64,000 nucleotides of DNA from Bradyrhizobium sp. CCBAU 53338 (lineage in GTDB: Bacteria > Pseudomonadota > Alphaproteobacteria > Rhizobiales > Xanthobacteraceae): assembly GCF_015291665.1 (NCBI RefSeq), contig NZ_CP030048.1, positions 6,076,001 to 6,140,000 on the forward strand. The letters are read 5' to 3'. Both the position numbers and the translations under genes were made by a program. Under the pieces are notes generated by a model. It was not told where the DNA came from, ran no database searches, and saw nothing but the letters and a program-made list of their open reading frames with translations. This document shows, one piece after another, positions 34,550-41,874 of this stretch (its first letter is position 1; the number at the start of each line of letters is the position of its first letter).

Positions 34550-35158
34550 ATGACTTTCGCATCACGCCTTGCCGCAGTGGCGCTCATCGCGCTGGCTGGC
34601 TGGACCGTGCCGGCCTCGGCCCAGACGGCCGCGCCGCCGCCGGACTTGCCGCCGCCGCAGCGGACCCCGTCACCCACCACCTATGGGCCGGAAGAGCTCG
34701 TCACCGCCGGCCACCGCTTCTTCGGCAACGTCTCGCGCGGGCTCGCCTCGATCATCGAGAAGGCGGTCAGCCAATGGGGCCTGCCGAACGGCTATATCCT
34801 GGGCGAGGAAGGCTCCGGCGCCTTCGTCGCGGGCCTGCGCTACGGCGAAGGCACGCTCTACACCAAGAACGCCGGCGACCTGCGCGTCTACTGGCAGGGT
34901 CCCTCGCTCGGCTTCGACTGGGGCGGCGACGGCGCGCGCACCATGACGCTCGTCTACAACCTGCCCGCCACCAACGCGATCTACCAGCGCTTCGCCGGCA
35001 TCGACGGCTCGGCCTACATCATCGGCGGCTTCGGCATGACGGCGCTCACCGCCAACAACATCGTGCTGGTGCCGATCCGCTCCGGCATCGGGCTACGCCT
35101 GGGTGCCAATATCGGCTACCTCAAATACACGCCGCGCGCGACCTGGAACCCGTTCTAG
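34550..35158 (+). CDS. eipA: envelope integrity protein EipA homologue (DUF1134)
   Basis: A 202-residue periplasmic protein. The signal peptide covers about 1-24 (ASAQ). A Pro-rich stretch follows, then the DUF1134 domain with AVSQWGLPNGYILGEEGSGA, LRYGEGTLYTKNAGDLRVYW and a C-terminal IGLRLGANIGYLKYTP. In Brucella abortus, EipA is a small beta-barrel protein needed for envelope stress resistance and virulence. The gene is monocistronic here, facing away from the YHS gene. The family call is confident; the symbol is by homology. Confidence 0.92.
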   Translation: MTFASRLAAVALIALAGWTVPASAQTAAPPPDLPPPQRTPSPTTYGPEELVTAGHRFFGNVSRGLASIIEKAVSQWGLPNGYILGEEGSGAFVAGLRYGEGTLYTKNAGDLRVYWQGPSLGFDWGGDGARTMTLVYNLPATNAIYQRFAGIDGSAYIIGGFGMTALTANNIVLVPIRSGIGLRLGANIGYLKYTPRATWNPF

Positions 35159-35275
35159 ATCCCCTCTTCCGATCCAATTCCGGATTCACGTTAACAACAG
35201 GGCGGGGCTGGCTTTTTGCCGGCCCGCCATGCATTGTCCTTGGTAAATTTTTCCTTGTTTCTGGAGCTCTGACCC

Positions 35276-36574
35276 ATGGTCGAACCGATCATGTACCTGG
35301 CGATCGGTTTCCTGCTGTCGATGCTGTGCGGGCTTGCCATCGTGCCGCTGGTGCATAACCGCGCGGTGCGCCTGACCACGCGCCGGCTCGAGGCGGCGAC
35401 ACCGCTGTCGATGGCGGAAATCCAGGCCGACAAGGACCAGCTCCGCGCCGAGTTCGCGATGTCGGCGCGCCGGCTCGAGATGAGCGTCGACCAGCTCAAG
35501 AACAAGACCACCAGCCAGCTCGCAGAGCTCGGCAAGAAGAGCGACGCCATCAACCGCATGAAGATCGAGCTCGGCGAGAAGAACGCCACGATCTTCGCGC
35601 TGGAGGCGCGCGAGAAGGCGGTGAAGGAACAGCTCCGCGCCACCGAGGAAGAGTTCAACGCCAAGACCGCGTCCTTGCGCGAAGCCGAGATTGCACTGAC
35701 CGACAAGCAGGCCGAGCTCGCAAAAATCAATTCCGAACTGTCCGACCGCTCGATCATGGCGGAGAGCCGCCAGGTCGAGCTGGTCGCGGTGCGCGCCCAG
35801 ATCGAGGAACTGAAGAACCGCGTCGGCGACGCCGAGAAGGAATTCACCGCCACGCAGGCCCGGCTGACGCAGGAGCGCTCGGACTCGGAAGTCGCCTCGC
35901 GCGAGCTTGGCGATGCCCGCGGCCGCGTCGAGAATCTGAGCCAGCGCGTCACCGAGCTCGATCGCCAGCTCGTCGTGCAGGTGAAAGAGGCCGAGATGCT
36001 GTCGGGCCGCGTCGCCGACCTCGAGGGACGCCTCGCCACGCAGGGCAAGCTGCTCGCCGAGCGCGACTACGAGAACAACCAGCTGCGCCAGAGCAACGAC
36101 GGCGCCGAACGCACCATCAAGGAATTGCGCGTCGAGATCGCCGCCCTGAGCGGCGGCAAGTCGTCGGCCGCGATGGAGACGCTGCGCACCGAGAAGGCCG
36201 CGCTGGAAGACCAGCTGCGCACCGCCCGCGACGAGCGCACCAAGCTGCAGCGCGACATCAACGCGATCCAGCAGCAGGCCGAGAGCTCCTGGGCGACCGA
36301 GCGCATGGAGAACGCGCTGCTGCGCGAGCGCATCAACGACATCGCCGCCGAGGTGGCAAAGCTCGCGATGCAGCTCGAAGGCCCGAACTCGCCGATCGAG
36401 GCGCTGCTGGCGGCCGAGGCCGGCCAGCCGCCGAAGCCGGCCCCGCGCCCGGCCAATGGCATCGCCACCAACGGCGCGGCAGCAAGCCCCCTGCCCGAGG
36501 GTGGCGGGACACTGGCCGAACGCATCCGCGCGCTCCAGGCCCACGCCTCCCGCGCCCGCCAGCAGGGCGCATAA
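35276..36574 (+). CDS. membrane-anchored long coiled-coil protein
   Basis: A 432-residue protein with one N-terminal transmembrane helix (about 5-25). A nearly unbroken coiled coil runs from about residue 40 to 370, rich in Glu, Lys, Arg, Ala and Leu with heptad spacing. The C-terminus is Pro/Ala-rich and ends with a short helix, AERIRALQAHASRARQQ. I know no function; similar proteins are conserved in Rhizobiales. The topology suggests a scaffold or tether under the inner membrane. It lies downstream of eipA on the same strand with a 117-base gap. Confidence 0.83.
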   Translation: MVEPIMYLAIGFLLSMLCGLAIVPLVHNRAVRLTTRRLEAATPLSMAEIQADKDQLRAEFAMSARRLEMSVDQLKNKTTSQLAELGKKSDAINRMKIELGEKNATIFALEAREKAVKEQLRATEEEFNAKTASLREAEIALTDKQAELAKINSELSDRSIMAESRQVELVAVRAQIEELKNRVGDAEKEFTATQARLTQERSDSEVASRELGDARGRVENLSQRVTELDRQLVVQVKEAEMLSGRVADLEGRLATQGKLLAERDYENNQLRQSNDGAERTIKELRVEIAALSGGKSSAAMETLRTEKAALEDQLRTARDERTKLQRDINAIQQQAESSWATERMENALLRERINDIAAEVAKLAMQLEGPNSPIEALLAAEAGQPPKPAPRPANGIATNGAAASPLPEGGGTLAERIRALQAHASRARQQGA

Positions 36575-36649
36575 TCAGCCCGAAACCCGGCCTCGCCGCC
36601 GATTTGAACGATCGACGAAAGGTTTTCCGGCCCCGGGGCGCCTGAAAAC

Positions 36650-36678
36650 TTGACACGTCTAGCCCGCACTTCTAAATC
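36650..36678 (+). promoter_or_regulatory. possible sigma-70 promoter of tRNA-Val
   Basis: TTGACA (36650-36655), a 17-base spacer, then TAAATC (36673-36678), about 57 bases upstream of the tRNA. The -35 is a perfect match and the -10 is weak. An overlapping hairpin, AGCCCGC/GCGGGCT (36661-36685), may instead be the end of the coiled-coil gene transcript. Confidence 0.4.
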
Positions 36679-36734
36679 GCGGGCTTCGATGCGCCGGCCG
36701 GCCCCAAAAGTCCGGCCGTCTGCATGATGGTCCC

Positions 36735-36809
36735 GGGCGCATAGCTCAGCGGGAGAGCGTTCCCTTCACACGGGAGAGGTCCAAGGTTCGATCCCTTGTG
36801 CGCCCACCA
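36735..36809 (+). tRNA. tRNA-Val (anticodon CAC)
   Basis: A full cloverleaf can be drawn. The acceptor stem is GGGCGCA/TGCGCCC, with discriminator A and an encoded CCA. The D-arm is GCTCAGCGGGAGAGC. The anticodon stem holds the loop TTCACAC with anticodon CAC (36767-36769). The T-arm loop is GGTTCGATCC. It reads GUG codons, which are frequent in this high-GC genome. A 3' inverted repeat begins at its last base. Confidence 0.96.
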
Positions 36810-36863
36810 CGCTTCGCCAAAAGGCTTCGCGTGGCGCAGCCACGCCCAATGATGGCGAAGCGT
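36809..36863. repeat. inverted repeat directly after tRNA-Val
   Basis: ACGCTTCGCCA (36809-36819) mirrors TGGCGAAGCGT (36853-36863), a perfect 11-bp pair. A nested hairpin, GTGGC/GCCAC, lies between them. It could be a tRNA transcript terminator without a T-run, or part of a dispersed repeat. Confidence 0.6.
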
Positions 36864-36994
36864 GTCCGGCGTAGCTCGAAGAGCGTCGACGGACCAGGCA
36901 TCTTGCTCCCGCTCCGTCAAAGCCTCGAAAACAACCCCATGCACAGTAGCCGACATCAGTCGGACCGATCGGCTGCGCCTTTTCCGAAATACAA

Positions 36995-37024
36995 TTGACA
37001 CGTCGGGCAAAACAGGGGCATGAT
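36995..37024 (+). promoter_or_regulatory. possible promoter in the post-tRNA gap
   Basis: TTGACA (36995-37000), an 18-base spacer, then CATGAT (37019-37024). It points toward the possible small gene at 37057. The -10 element is only a partial match. Confidence 0.3.
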
Positions 37025-37056
37025 GGCAACATCTCGGAAGAGGCCCGCCGAGCCGC

Positions 37057-37170
37057 GTGAGCGATTGCGAGAAGGCGCAAAAGGCTTTCCACGCGAACAG
37101 GGAACGGCTCAAGGCCGAGCGACTGGCGAGGGAAGCAGAGCAGCGGAGCCGGCGCGACGGGACGTGTTAG
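37057..37170 (+). CDS. possible 37-residue Lys/Arg/Glu-rich protein
   Basis: A GTG-initiated reading frame encodes a short charged helix with NRERLKAERLAREAEQ. That pattern resembles small orphan proteins of Bradyrhizobium seen beside genes like the one at 37497-37751. A purine-rich GAAGAGG lies about 12 bases upstream, a poor spacing. An overlapping ATG frame from 37023 (to 37193) is an alternative. The evidence is weak, and the stretch may be non-coding. Confidence 0.3.
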   Translation: MSDCEKAQKAFHANRERLKAERLAREAEQRSRRDGTC

Positions 37171-37224
37171 CTAGCGCTCACCCGATCCATTGAAGACCCG
37201 CCGATGCAGACGTGGTCGAGACGA

Positions 37225-37446
37225 TCAAAGCATCGACAGCACGACGACGCCGTCTTCGAGTTCCCCCGAGGCAAGGCGCGTGCGCGCCATATGCTCGAAC
37301 TCCGTTCGATGCTTCTGGAGGTAGCTGAACGCCTGCTTCTGCGTATCGAAGGTCGTCGCAAGCCGGCACATCTGCCTGCCAGCGCCGAACGCGACGAAGA
37401 AAGTGATGGTTCCGCCTTCCGGTTTGATTCTGCGCACGACCTGCAC
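37225..37446 (-). CDS. small protein of unknown function
   Basis: A 73-residue protein with a plausible alpha/beta composition: an N-terminal strand pair (GGTITFFVAFGAGRQMCRLATTF) and a helix (TQKQAFSYLQKHRTEFEHMARTRL), ending in a hydrophobic strand (DGVVVLSML). It has no signal peptide. The composition is that of a real folded protein rather than an antisense frame. I recognise no family. It lies 50 bases after the next small gene on the same strand. Confidence 0.55.
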   Translation of the reverse strand: MQVVRRIKPEGGTITFFVAFGAGRQMCRLATTFDTQKQAFSYLQKHRTEFEHMARTRLASGELEDGVVVLSML

Positions 37447-37496
37447 TCTCCGGAATGGGATCGGCGCTCGAATTGCGGCGACGACGCTGAAGACGA

Positions 37497-37751
37497 TTAT
37501 CGTGCCGTTTTCCTGGAACGCTTTTTGACCGCGCGTGCGGGCGAGGCGGTCTGAAGAGCTGCGTCCGCCGCTTCCTTCTCGCGTTCCCTGGCCTCGCGAA
37601 TCTCTCGGAGCCGCGCCATGTTCCTGCGCACTTCGATGGCCTGTCTCTCGACGTCCGCCAATGCGCGCATTCCCTCTTCAGCGGCGAGGCGCTTGCGATC
37701 GGAACGCGCGATGCCCTCGGGTGACAGCTCGGCCGTTTTCCTGGCGCTCAT
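37497..37751 (-). CDS. small basic coiled-coil protein, function unknown
   Basis: An 84-residue, highly charged helical protein with ALADVERQAIEVRRNMARLREIRE and a Lys/Arg-rich tail (AVKKRSRKTAR). The tail suggests nucleic-acid binding, but this is only composition. Comparable small proteins occur in Bradyrhizobium without assigned function. It lies between cspA and the 73-residue gene, all on the minus strand. Confidence 0.58.
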   Translation of the reverse strand: MSARKTAELSPEGIARSDRKRLAAEEGMRALADVERQAIEVRRNMARLREIREAREREKEAADAALQTASPARAVKKRSRKTAR

Positions 37752-37848
37752 GCTTCACTCCGTTTTGCACGCGACGAAACCCGCTCAATCCTGGGATCGA
37801 GCGGGCCAAGCGGCCGTTTCAGTACATCCGTGAAACGGCACCACGATA

Positions 37849-38058
37849 TCAAGCCAGCGAGAGATTCTCGGCGCTGACCTTGCCTCGCATCTTGTCGGTC
37901 TTGGTCTCGAAATTGACCTTCTGGCCTTCCGCTAGACCTGAAAGACCGGCGCGTTCGACGGCGCTGATGTGAACGAACACATCATTGCCGCCGTCGTCCG
38001 GCTGAATGAATCCAAAGCCCTTTTGGCCGTTGAACCACTTCACGGTACCTGTCGCCAT
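37849..38058 (-). CDS. cold-shock domain protein, CspA family
   Basis: A 69-residue single cold-shock domain. RNP1 is [10 protein letters not shown] and RNP2 is [10 protein letters not shown], both intact, within the usual start [12 protein letters not shown]. It binds single-stranded RNA and DNA and acts as an RNA chaperone. GGAGAAGAGA precedes the ATG at 38058; a longer frame upstream is not part of the domain. A promoter-like pair at 38192-38219 would give a leader of about 125 bases, as is common for cold-shock genes. Confidence 0.95.
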   Translation of the reverse strand: MATGTVKWFNGQKGFGFIQPDDGGNDVFVHISAVERAGLSGLAEGQKVNFETKTDKMRGKVSAENLSLA

Positions 38059-38191
38059 TCTCTTCTCCAAAGCGCAGCAGCGCATGCGTGCCGCGCAACA
38101 ATCACGCGGACACTTTCAATTTCGTCGATGTCTTTGGAAAAGGAGCCCGCGGGCGCATTCAACAAGGCACAGCGGCTGATCGAACGATTTC

Positions 38192-38219
38192 AATATACAC
38201 CGCACTCGTTCTTTTACAA
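38192..38219 (-). promoter_or_regulatory. predicted sigma-70 promoter of the cold-shock gene
   Basis: On the minus strand, TTGTAA (38219-38214), a 16-base spacer, then TATATT (38197-38192). The -10 matches five of six bases. The surrounding 60 bases are AT-richer than the flanks. The rest of the 419-base gap to rpsU (38059-38477) shows no gene. Confidence 0.45.
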
Positions 38220-38477
38220 GGGCGGAAGCCGATTTGTTTTTCCGGCCGGTTGTTCCCGCCGGATCGGCCGAGATCGTGGCAGGCCTTGTCGATTGACTTG
38301 TCCGCGCGAGAGTGTTCACGTGACGCACGAGGTTGCATCGCGTGCGAGAGCGCATCGACCGGTCCGGAGCCGGCGACTGAAGTCGCGGCTACTATCCTGA
38401 AAAATCGCAATGAAGCTCCTGCGCAATTGGCTGCCTGCAGGACGTGTCGCATTTGCAGCCTCGAGCGAGGAACATCA

Positions 38478-38753
38478 ATGCAGGTCGTCGTCAGAGATAA
38501 CAACGTCGAGCAGGCGCTTCGCGTTCTCAAGAAGAAGATGCAGCGCGAAGGCGTCTTCCGCGAGATGAAACAGCGGCGCTCCTACGAGAAGCCGTCCGAG
38601 AAAAAGGCGCGCGAGAAATCCGAAGCCATTCGCCGCGCGCGCAAGCTCGCTCGCAAGCAGGCGATTCGGGAAGGATTGCTGCCCGCGCCGCCGAAAAAGA
38701 AGCCGTTTGAGCGCAGACCGCCTTTGCCGGAGATCAAGGCTCCTACGACCTGA
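38478..38753 (+). CDS. rpsU: 30S ribosomal protein S21
   Basis: A 91-residue protein that begins [20 protein letters not shown] and continues with the S21 helix containing [23 protein letters not shown]-terminal Pro/Lys extension is typical of Rhizobiales. S21 lies near the anti-Shine-Dalgarno region of 16S rRNA. GAGG precedes the ATG by seven bases. Rhizobial genomes often carry two or more rpsU copies, frequently next to cold-shock genes, as here. Its stop overlaps the convergent DUF1488 gene by 11 bases. Confidence 0.93.
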   Translation: MQVVVRDNNVEQALRVLKKKMQREGVFREMKQRRSYEKPSEKKAREKSEAIRRARKLARKQAIREGLLPAPPKKKPFERRPPLPEIKAPTT

Positions 38754-39021
38754 AATCGATGCCGCGCAGCACGATCCCCGGCGGAGCGCCTTCGAACTCC
38801 GTCGCGCAGTATTTGCTCGCCGCGCGTGCCTCGATGCGGTCGCGCAGGCGGATGAACTGTGCTTCCCTCTGCTCGGGCCTGACATGCGAGCCAGGTTCGA
38901 GATCATCCATCGCGGCGGTCGAGATCGCGCAAGGAACTTCCCTGGCGCCGTCCTGCATCGAGAAGCGGACGATCATTCGATCGTACTCGTGGCTGATAAA
39001 GCGGCCGCGGGTCAATGCCAT
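38743..39021 (-). CDS. DUF1488 family protein
   Basis: A 92-residue protein with the DUF1488 pattern: an N-terminal beta segment with [27 protein letters not shown] and a helix with [14 protein letters not shown]. The fold is probably small alpha/beta. Function is unknown. GAGGTAAGCC precedes the ATG. It is common in Rhizobiales near cold-shock and ribosomal accessory genes. It overlaps the end of rpsU on the opposite strand. Confidence 0.8.
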   Translation of the reverse strand: MALTRGRFISHEYDRMIVRFSMQDGAREVPCAISTAAMDDLEPGSHVRPEQREAQFIRLRDRIEARAASKYCATEFEGAPPGIVLRGIDFRS

Positions 39022-39139
39022 GGCTTACCTCGCTACGTGATCCGTTCCTCACGAGTGCAGCAATCATCGCGCGCGAACGGCCACCCGCCTTCGCGACCGT
39101 TGCACGTCACGCGTCGAGACCAGATGCCCGACGTTCGGC

Positions 39140-39436
39140 TCAGCCTTCTTCCGACAGCCTGACGAAATCGTCGAACAGTGCAGCCACCAGCGCACGGTGG
39201 CGGGTGTCCTCGACCGGCAGACTCGCGGCATAGAGGTTGAGCAGATAGCGGGCCTTGGTCGCGGCCTCGGGCCAGGACGCGGCCGGCACCGTCAGCATGC
39301 GATTCTCGAGGTCGGCCTCGCGCTCGCGCAGCTCCCTGACGTTGGCTTCGACCTCGGCCAATGCGCGGCGAAGCTCGGTCGCTTTCTGCGCGGCCATGCC
39401 GCGGTGCTTATCGAGATCGACGGGGTGCTCAGTCAT
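39140..39436 (-). CDS. small coiled-coil protein, function unknown
   Basis: A 98-residue protein. The first half is a coiled coil (ATELRRALAEVEANVRELREREADLENRM), and the second half is a helical, tryptophan-containing domain (SWPEAATKARYLLNLYAAS, followed by RHRALVAALFDDFVRLSEE). The latter resembles small Bradyrhizobium proteins without a named domain. The ATG at 39436 starts MTEHPVDLDKH; the open frame upstream is Arg/His-rich and non-coding in appearance. Confidence 0.65.
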   Translation of the reverse strand: MTEHPVDLDKHRGMAAQKATELRRALAEVEANVRELREREADLENRMLTVPAASWPEAATKARYLLNLYAASLPVEDTRHRALVAALFDDFVRLSEEG

Positions 39437-39674
39437 TTGCGGTGCTCGCGTCTGCGGCTTGCGCGTTCGCAAGATCGACCGAGCCAATCGACCGGCGCGT
39501 TGCGCTCGGTGCTGCCGATGCGGATTGGAAGCCTGAACGTGACGGCTTCTCGCCGCGGGTGGATGGTCATGCACGCCTGCCCTTCGCGAGTGAAGCCCGA
39601 CCGGTGCCGCGGCTGACACGACCATGCGCCCTTGCCGCAGCGATAGCCAGCACTATCGTGGGGAGGACGTGCCC

Positions 39675-40157
39675 TCAGGCGATCGCCAGAATCTCGGTCT
39701 CCTGCGCGCCCGCGCCCACGACATCACCCACCGCCTTCCCCATCAGCGACTTCGCGACCGGCGCGACAAACGAGATCGAGCCCGCCTTGGGATCGGCTTC
39801 GTCCTCGCCGACGATGCGGTAGGTCTGTACGCGGCCATCGGTGCGGCTGAACGTCACCGTGCTGCCGAAGGCGACAACATCCGATGATGCCGGATCGGCG
39901 ACGAGCTGAGCGGTGCGCAGCCGTTCGGCGAAGTATCTGACATCGCGCAAGGGCACTGCCGACTGCCGGCGCTTTTCGTTGACGTCGTCGATGGCTTGCG
40001 CGGCTTCATAGGCCTCGCGCGCTTGGTGGAGCTGCGTCTGCAACGCCTTCAAGCCCGTCTCCGTCACGAGGTTCGGATGCGGCGAGATCGGGCGATCCGG
40101 CAGCAACGTCTCGGAGGCCGTCTCGGCGCTCTCTTCTTTGGTAAAGGCGACGCTCAA
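39675..40157 (-). CDS. GreA/GreB family transcription elongation factor-like protein
   Basis: A 160-residue protein. The N-terminal helical hairpin (about 30-80) is shorter or less regular than in GreA. The C-terminal FKBP-like domain (about 90-160) has VVAFGSTVTFSRTDGRVQTYRIVGEDEADPKAGSISFVAPVAKSL in its usual arrangement, described here in part. GreA-type proteins stimulate transcript cleavage by stalled RNA polymerase; divergent members act as Rnk or Gfh-like modulators. The acidic tip residues of the hairpin are not clearly conserved, so cleavage activity is uncertain. Confidence 0.85.
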   Translation of the reverse strand: MSVAFTKEESAETASETLLPDRPISPHPNLVTETGLKALQTQLHQAREAYEAAQAIDDVNEKRRQSAVPLRDVRYFAERLRTAQLVADPASSDVVAFGSTVTFSRTDGRVQTYRIVGEDEADPKAGSISFVAPVAKSLMGKAVGDVVGAGAQETEILAIA

Positions 40158-40256
40158 TTCGATATCCTGTCGAACGGTTTTGGCGTGATCGCCGCGTCAT
40201 TCCACCGCAGTCCATCGAAATGAACTGCGTCGAAGCGCCCCTGCGATCGTCCTCCA

Positions 40257-40736
40257 CTATATCTCAAGTTCGACGAAACGGCGCAGCTTGAAGACGAGAT
40301 CGGGCAGCGCCTGGCGGAACCGCGTCGCGTTCTGGAAATTGGTCGAGAACGGCGCGAAGGTGATCATCGCGTTCCAGTGCCTGTAACCGTAGACCGTGAC
40401 CGAGACGCCGGACGCCGGAAAATCCTCGATCTTGCGGAGTTCGCCGAGCACGAGCTCGGCAATCGCCTCCGCCGGCAGGAGTCGCTTGCCGCCGGGTGTC
40501 ACGGGTTGAGCGGCAGGCGCGATTGGCTTTGAAGCTGCCGCGTCATCGGATGCATCCTGGAGCTTCGGCGACTCGGCTTCCGGGATCTCAGGCACCGCAG
40601 CGACGGGTTCGGCCGCCGGCGCGGCCGGCGTGAAGTCGGCGAGCGGCGGCGGGCTGGCGCCCTCTGCACGCTTGTTGCCTCCCAGGATGCTGCTGATCAT
40701 GGCCACCAGGCCAGCATCCTTTGCGTCGTCACTCAT
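40257..40736 (-). CDS. protein of unknown function with Pro/Ala-rich linker
   Basis: A 159-residue protein. A short N-terminal helix (AGLVAMISSILGGNKR) is followed by about 60 residues rich in Pro, Ala and Glu. The C-terminal folded domain (about 85-159) has LLPAEAIAELVLGELRKIEDFPASGVSVTVYGY in its first half and ends with ALPDLVFKLRRFVELEI. I do not recognise it. GGGGGAG lies close before the ATG at 40736. It precedes the GreA-like gene on the same strand with a 99-base gap. Confidence 0.65.
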   Translation of the reverse strand: MSDDAKDAGLVAMISSILGGNKRAEGASPPPLADFTPAAPAAEPVAAVPEIPEAESPKLQDASDDAAASKPIAPAAQPVTPGGKRLLPAEAIAELVLGELRKIEDFPASGVSVTVYGYRHWNAMITFAPFSTNFQNATRFRQALPDLVFKLRRFVELEI

Positions 40737-40888
40737 CACGGCTCCCCCCGGCTTGGCCCAGTCTAACACCGGGACCGCGGACCGCCACAGGGGGCAGCCG
40801 ATCAGATCGCGCCGTCGCTGCTGCATGGCTTCCGGCCAATTCCACCGCAGCGCAAGGCGGAAAACGCCTCACGCCGCGGCGGCGCCGG

Positions 40889-41239
40889 TCACTGCTTCTC
40901 GAACGGAATATACTGCTGATATTGCTTCGGCACGGAGCTGCGATAGCGCGCCGGAACGGTGCCGCTGTCGATCGAATGATCGATCTCCTGCTGCCGCGTC
41001 ATCTTCTTCTTCGGCTTCTTCTCGGCGCTCTTCTTCGAGCCGGCCGGCGCGGTCGAATTGTCGGTGGTCGCGGCCGGAGCCGTGGTCGCGGTTGGAGCCG
41101 TGGTTGCGGCCGGCGCCGCGCTGGTTGCGGCGGCCGGCGGCGTGCCACCCTCGGCGGGCGCGCTCTGCGCCAGCGCGAGCGGCGTGTGCATGACGAGCGC
41201 CAGTGCCGCAGTCGCGGCCAGCAAATATGATCTTTGCAT
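40889..41239 (-). CDS. small exported protein with Ala/Thr/Pro repeats
   Basis: A 116-residue protein with a clear signal peptide (about 1-25, ending ALA-QS). About 40 residues of Ala/Thr/Pro low complexity follow, with repeated TTAP and AATT units, then a Lys-rich stretch (KKSAEKKPKKKMTRQQ). The C-terminal 40 residues, with RYRSSVPKQYQQYIPFEKQ, are the likely conserved part. It is probably periplasmic. Function is unknown. GGAGG precedes the ATG at 41239. Confidence 0.7.
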   Translation of the reverse strand: MQRSYLLAATAALALVMHTPLALAQSAPAEGGTPPAAATSAAPAATTAPTATTAPAATTDNSTAPAGSKKSAEKKPKKKMTRQQEIDHSIDSGTVPARYRSSVPKQYQQYIPFEKQ

Positions 41240-41874
41240 CAGAACCTCCAAAATGCCTGATCCCCAATGACGGAAGCTCAAGTCCCGCGGGATCGACGCG
41301 TGCAAGTGCGCCGAGGATAGGCGGGACCACGGCTGCAAAATGTGGCCGAGGTCACATGCCACGCCGGCCCGCCGCATCATAGGCCGATGCCGGGCGCGGC
41401 GCACGCCCCGATACCAGGACATTTGCGGCATCGTGCCGGACGAGTCCCGGACCACGCGAGTGCCTCGCGACGACTTGCCGGACCTTTGCCCCAGTGGCGG
41501 CATCGATCCGCGCCACGCATCCGCCAAGCCCGCAGCTTTTGGTGACGCGGCATATGTGCACCATTGCAATTTTTACGCGAACACGATTCCGGGCACGACG
41601 ATCGCTCTGCCGATTAGGTCGGCGAGGCTGACGTTGCTTCCATGCGCCGACGTCGATGACGAGAATGTTATTCGGAATCGACACACGAAAAATTTGCGAA
41701 GCGCATCCGCAGCTTGATCGCGGTGCCGTCTCGCGAATCCGGATCGACGTCGCGCGATGTGTGAAACAACGCATTGCGACGCCGGATTCCGCGATCTAGC
41801 CTCACATGCATATTCTATTGCGAACAACTTTAACTTTAGTTGCTTGCCGTCGTAACTTTTCATGGAGGTCCTTT
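41240..41874. other. 635-base gap upstream of the peroxidase gene
   Basis: No credible gene was found. The stretch is divergent between the exported-protein gene and the peroxidase. The last 70 bases are AT-rich (with several TTTAACTTTAG-like strings) and may hold the peroxidase promoter, followed by GGAGG before the ATG. Confidence 0.5.

Noticed and set aside
36735..36863. Integrative element attachment site at tRNA-Val
   Set aside because: No integrase gene, no direct repeat of the tRNA 3' end and no prophage genes were seen downstream.
41050..41150. Short tandem repeat with GTGGTCGCGG-like units
   Set aside because: It lies inside the exported-protein gene and encodes its Ala/Thr/Pro repeats; no spacer structure is present.
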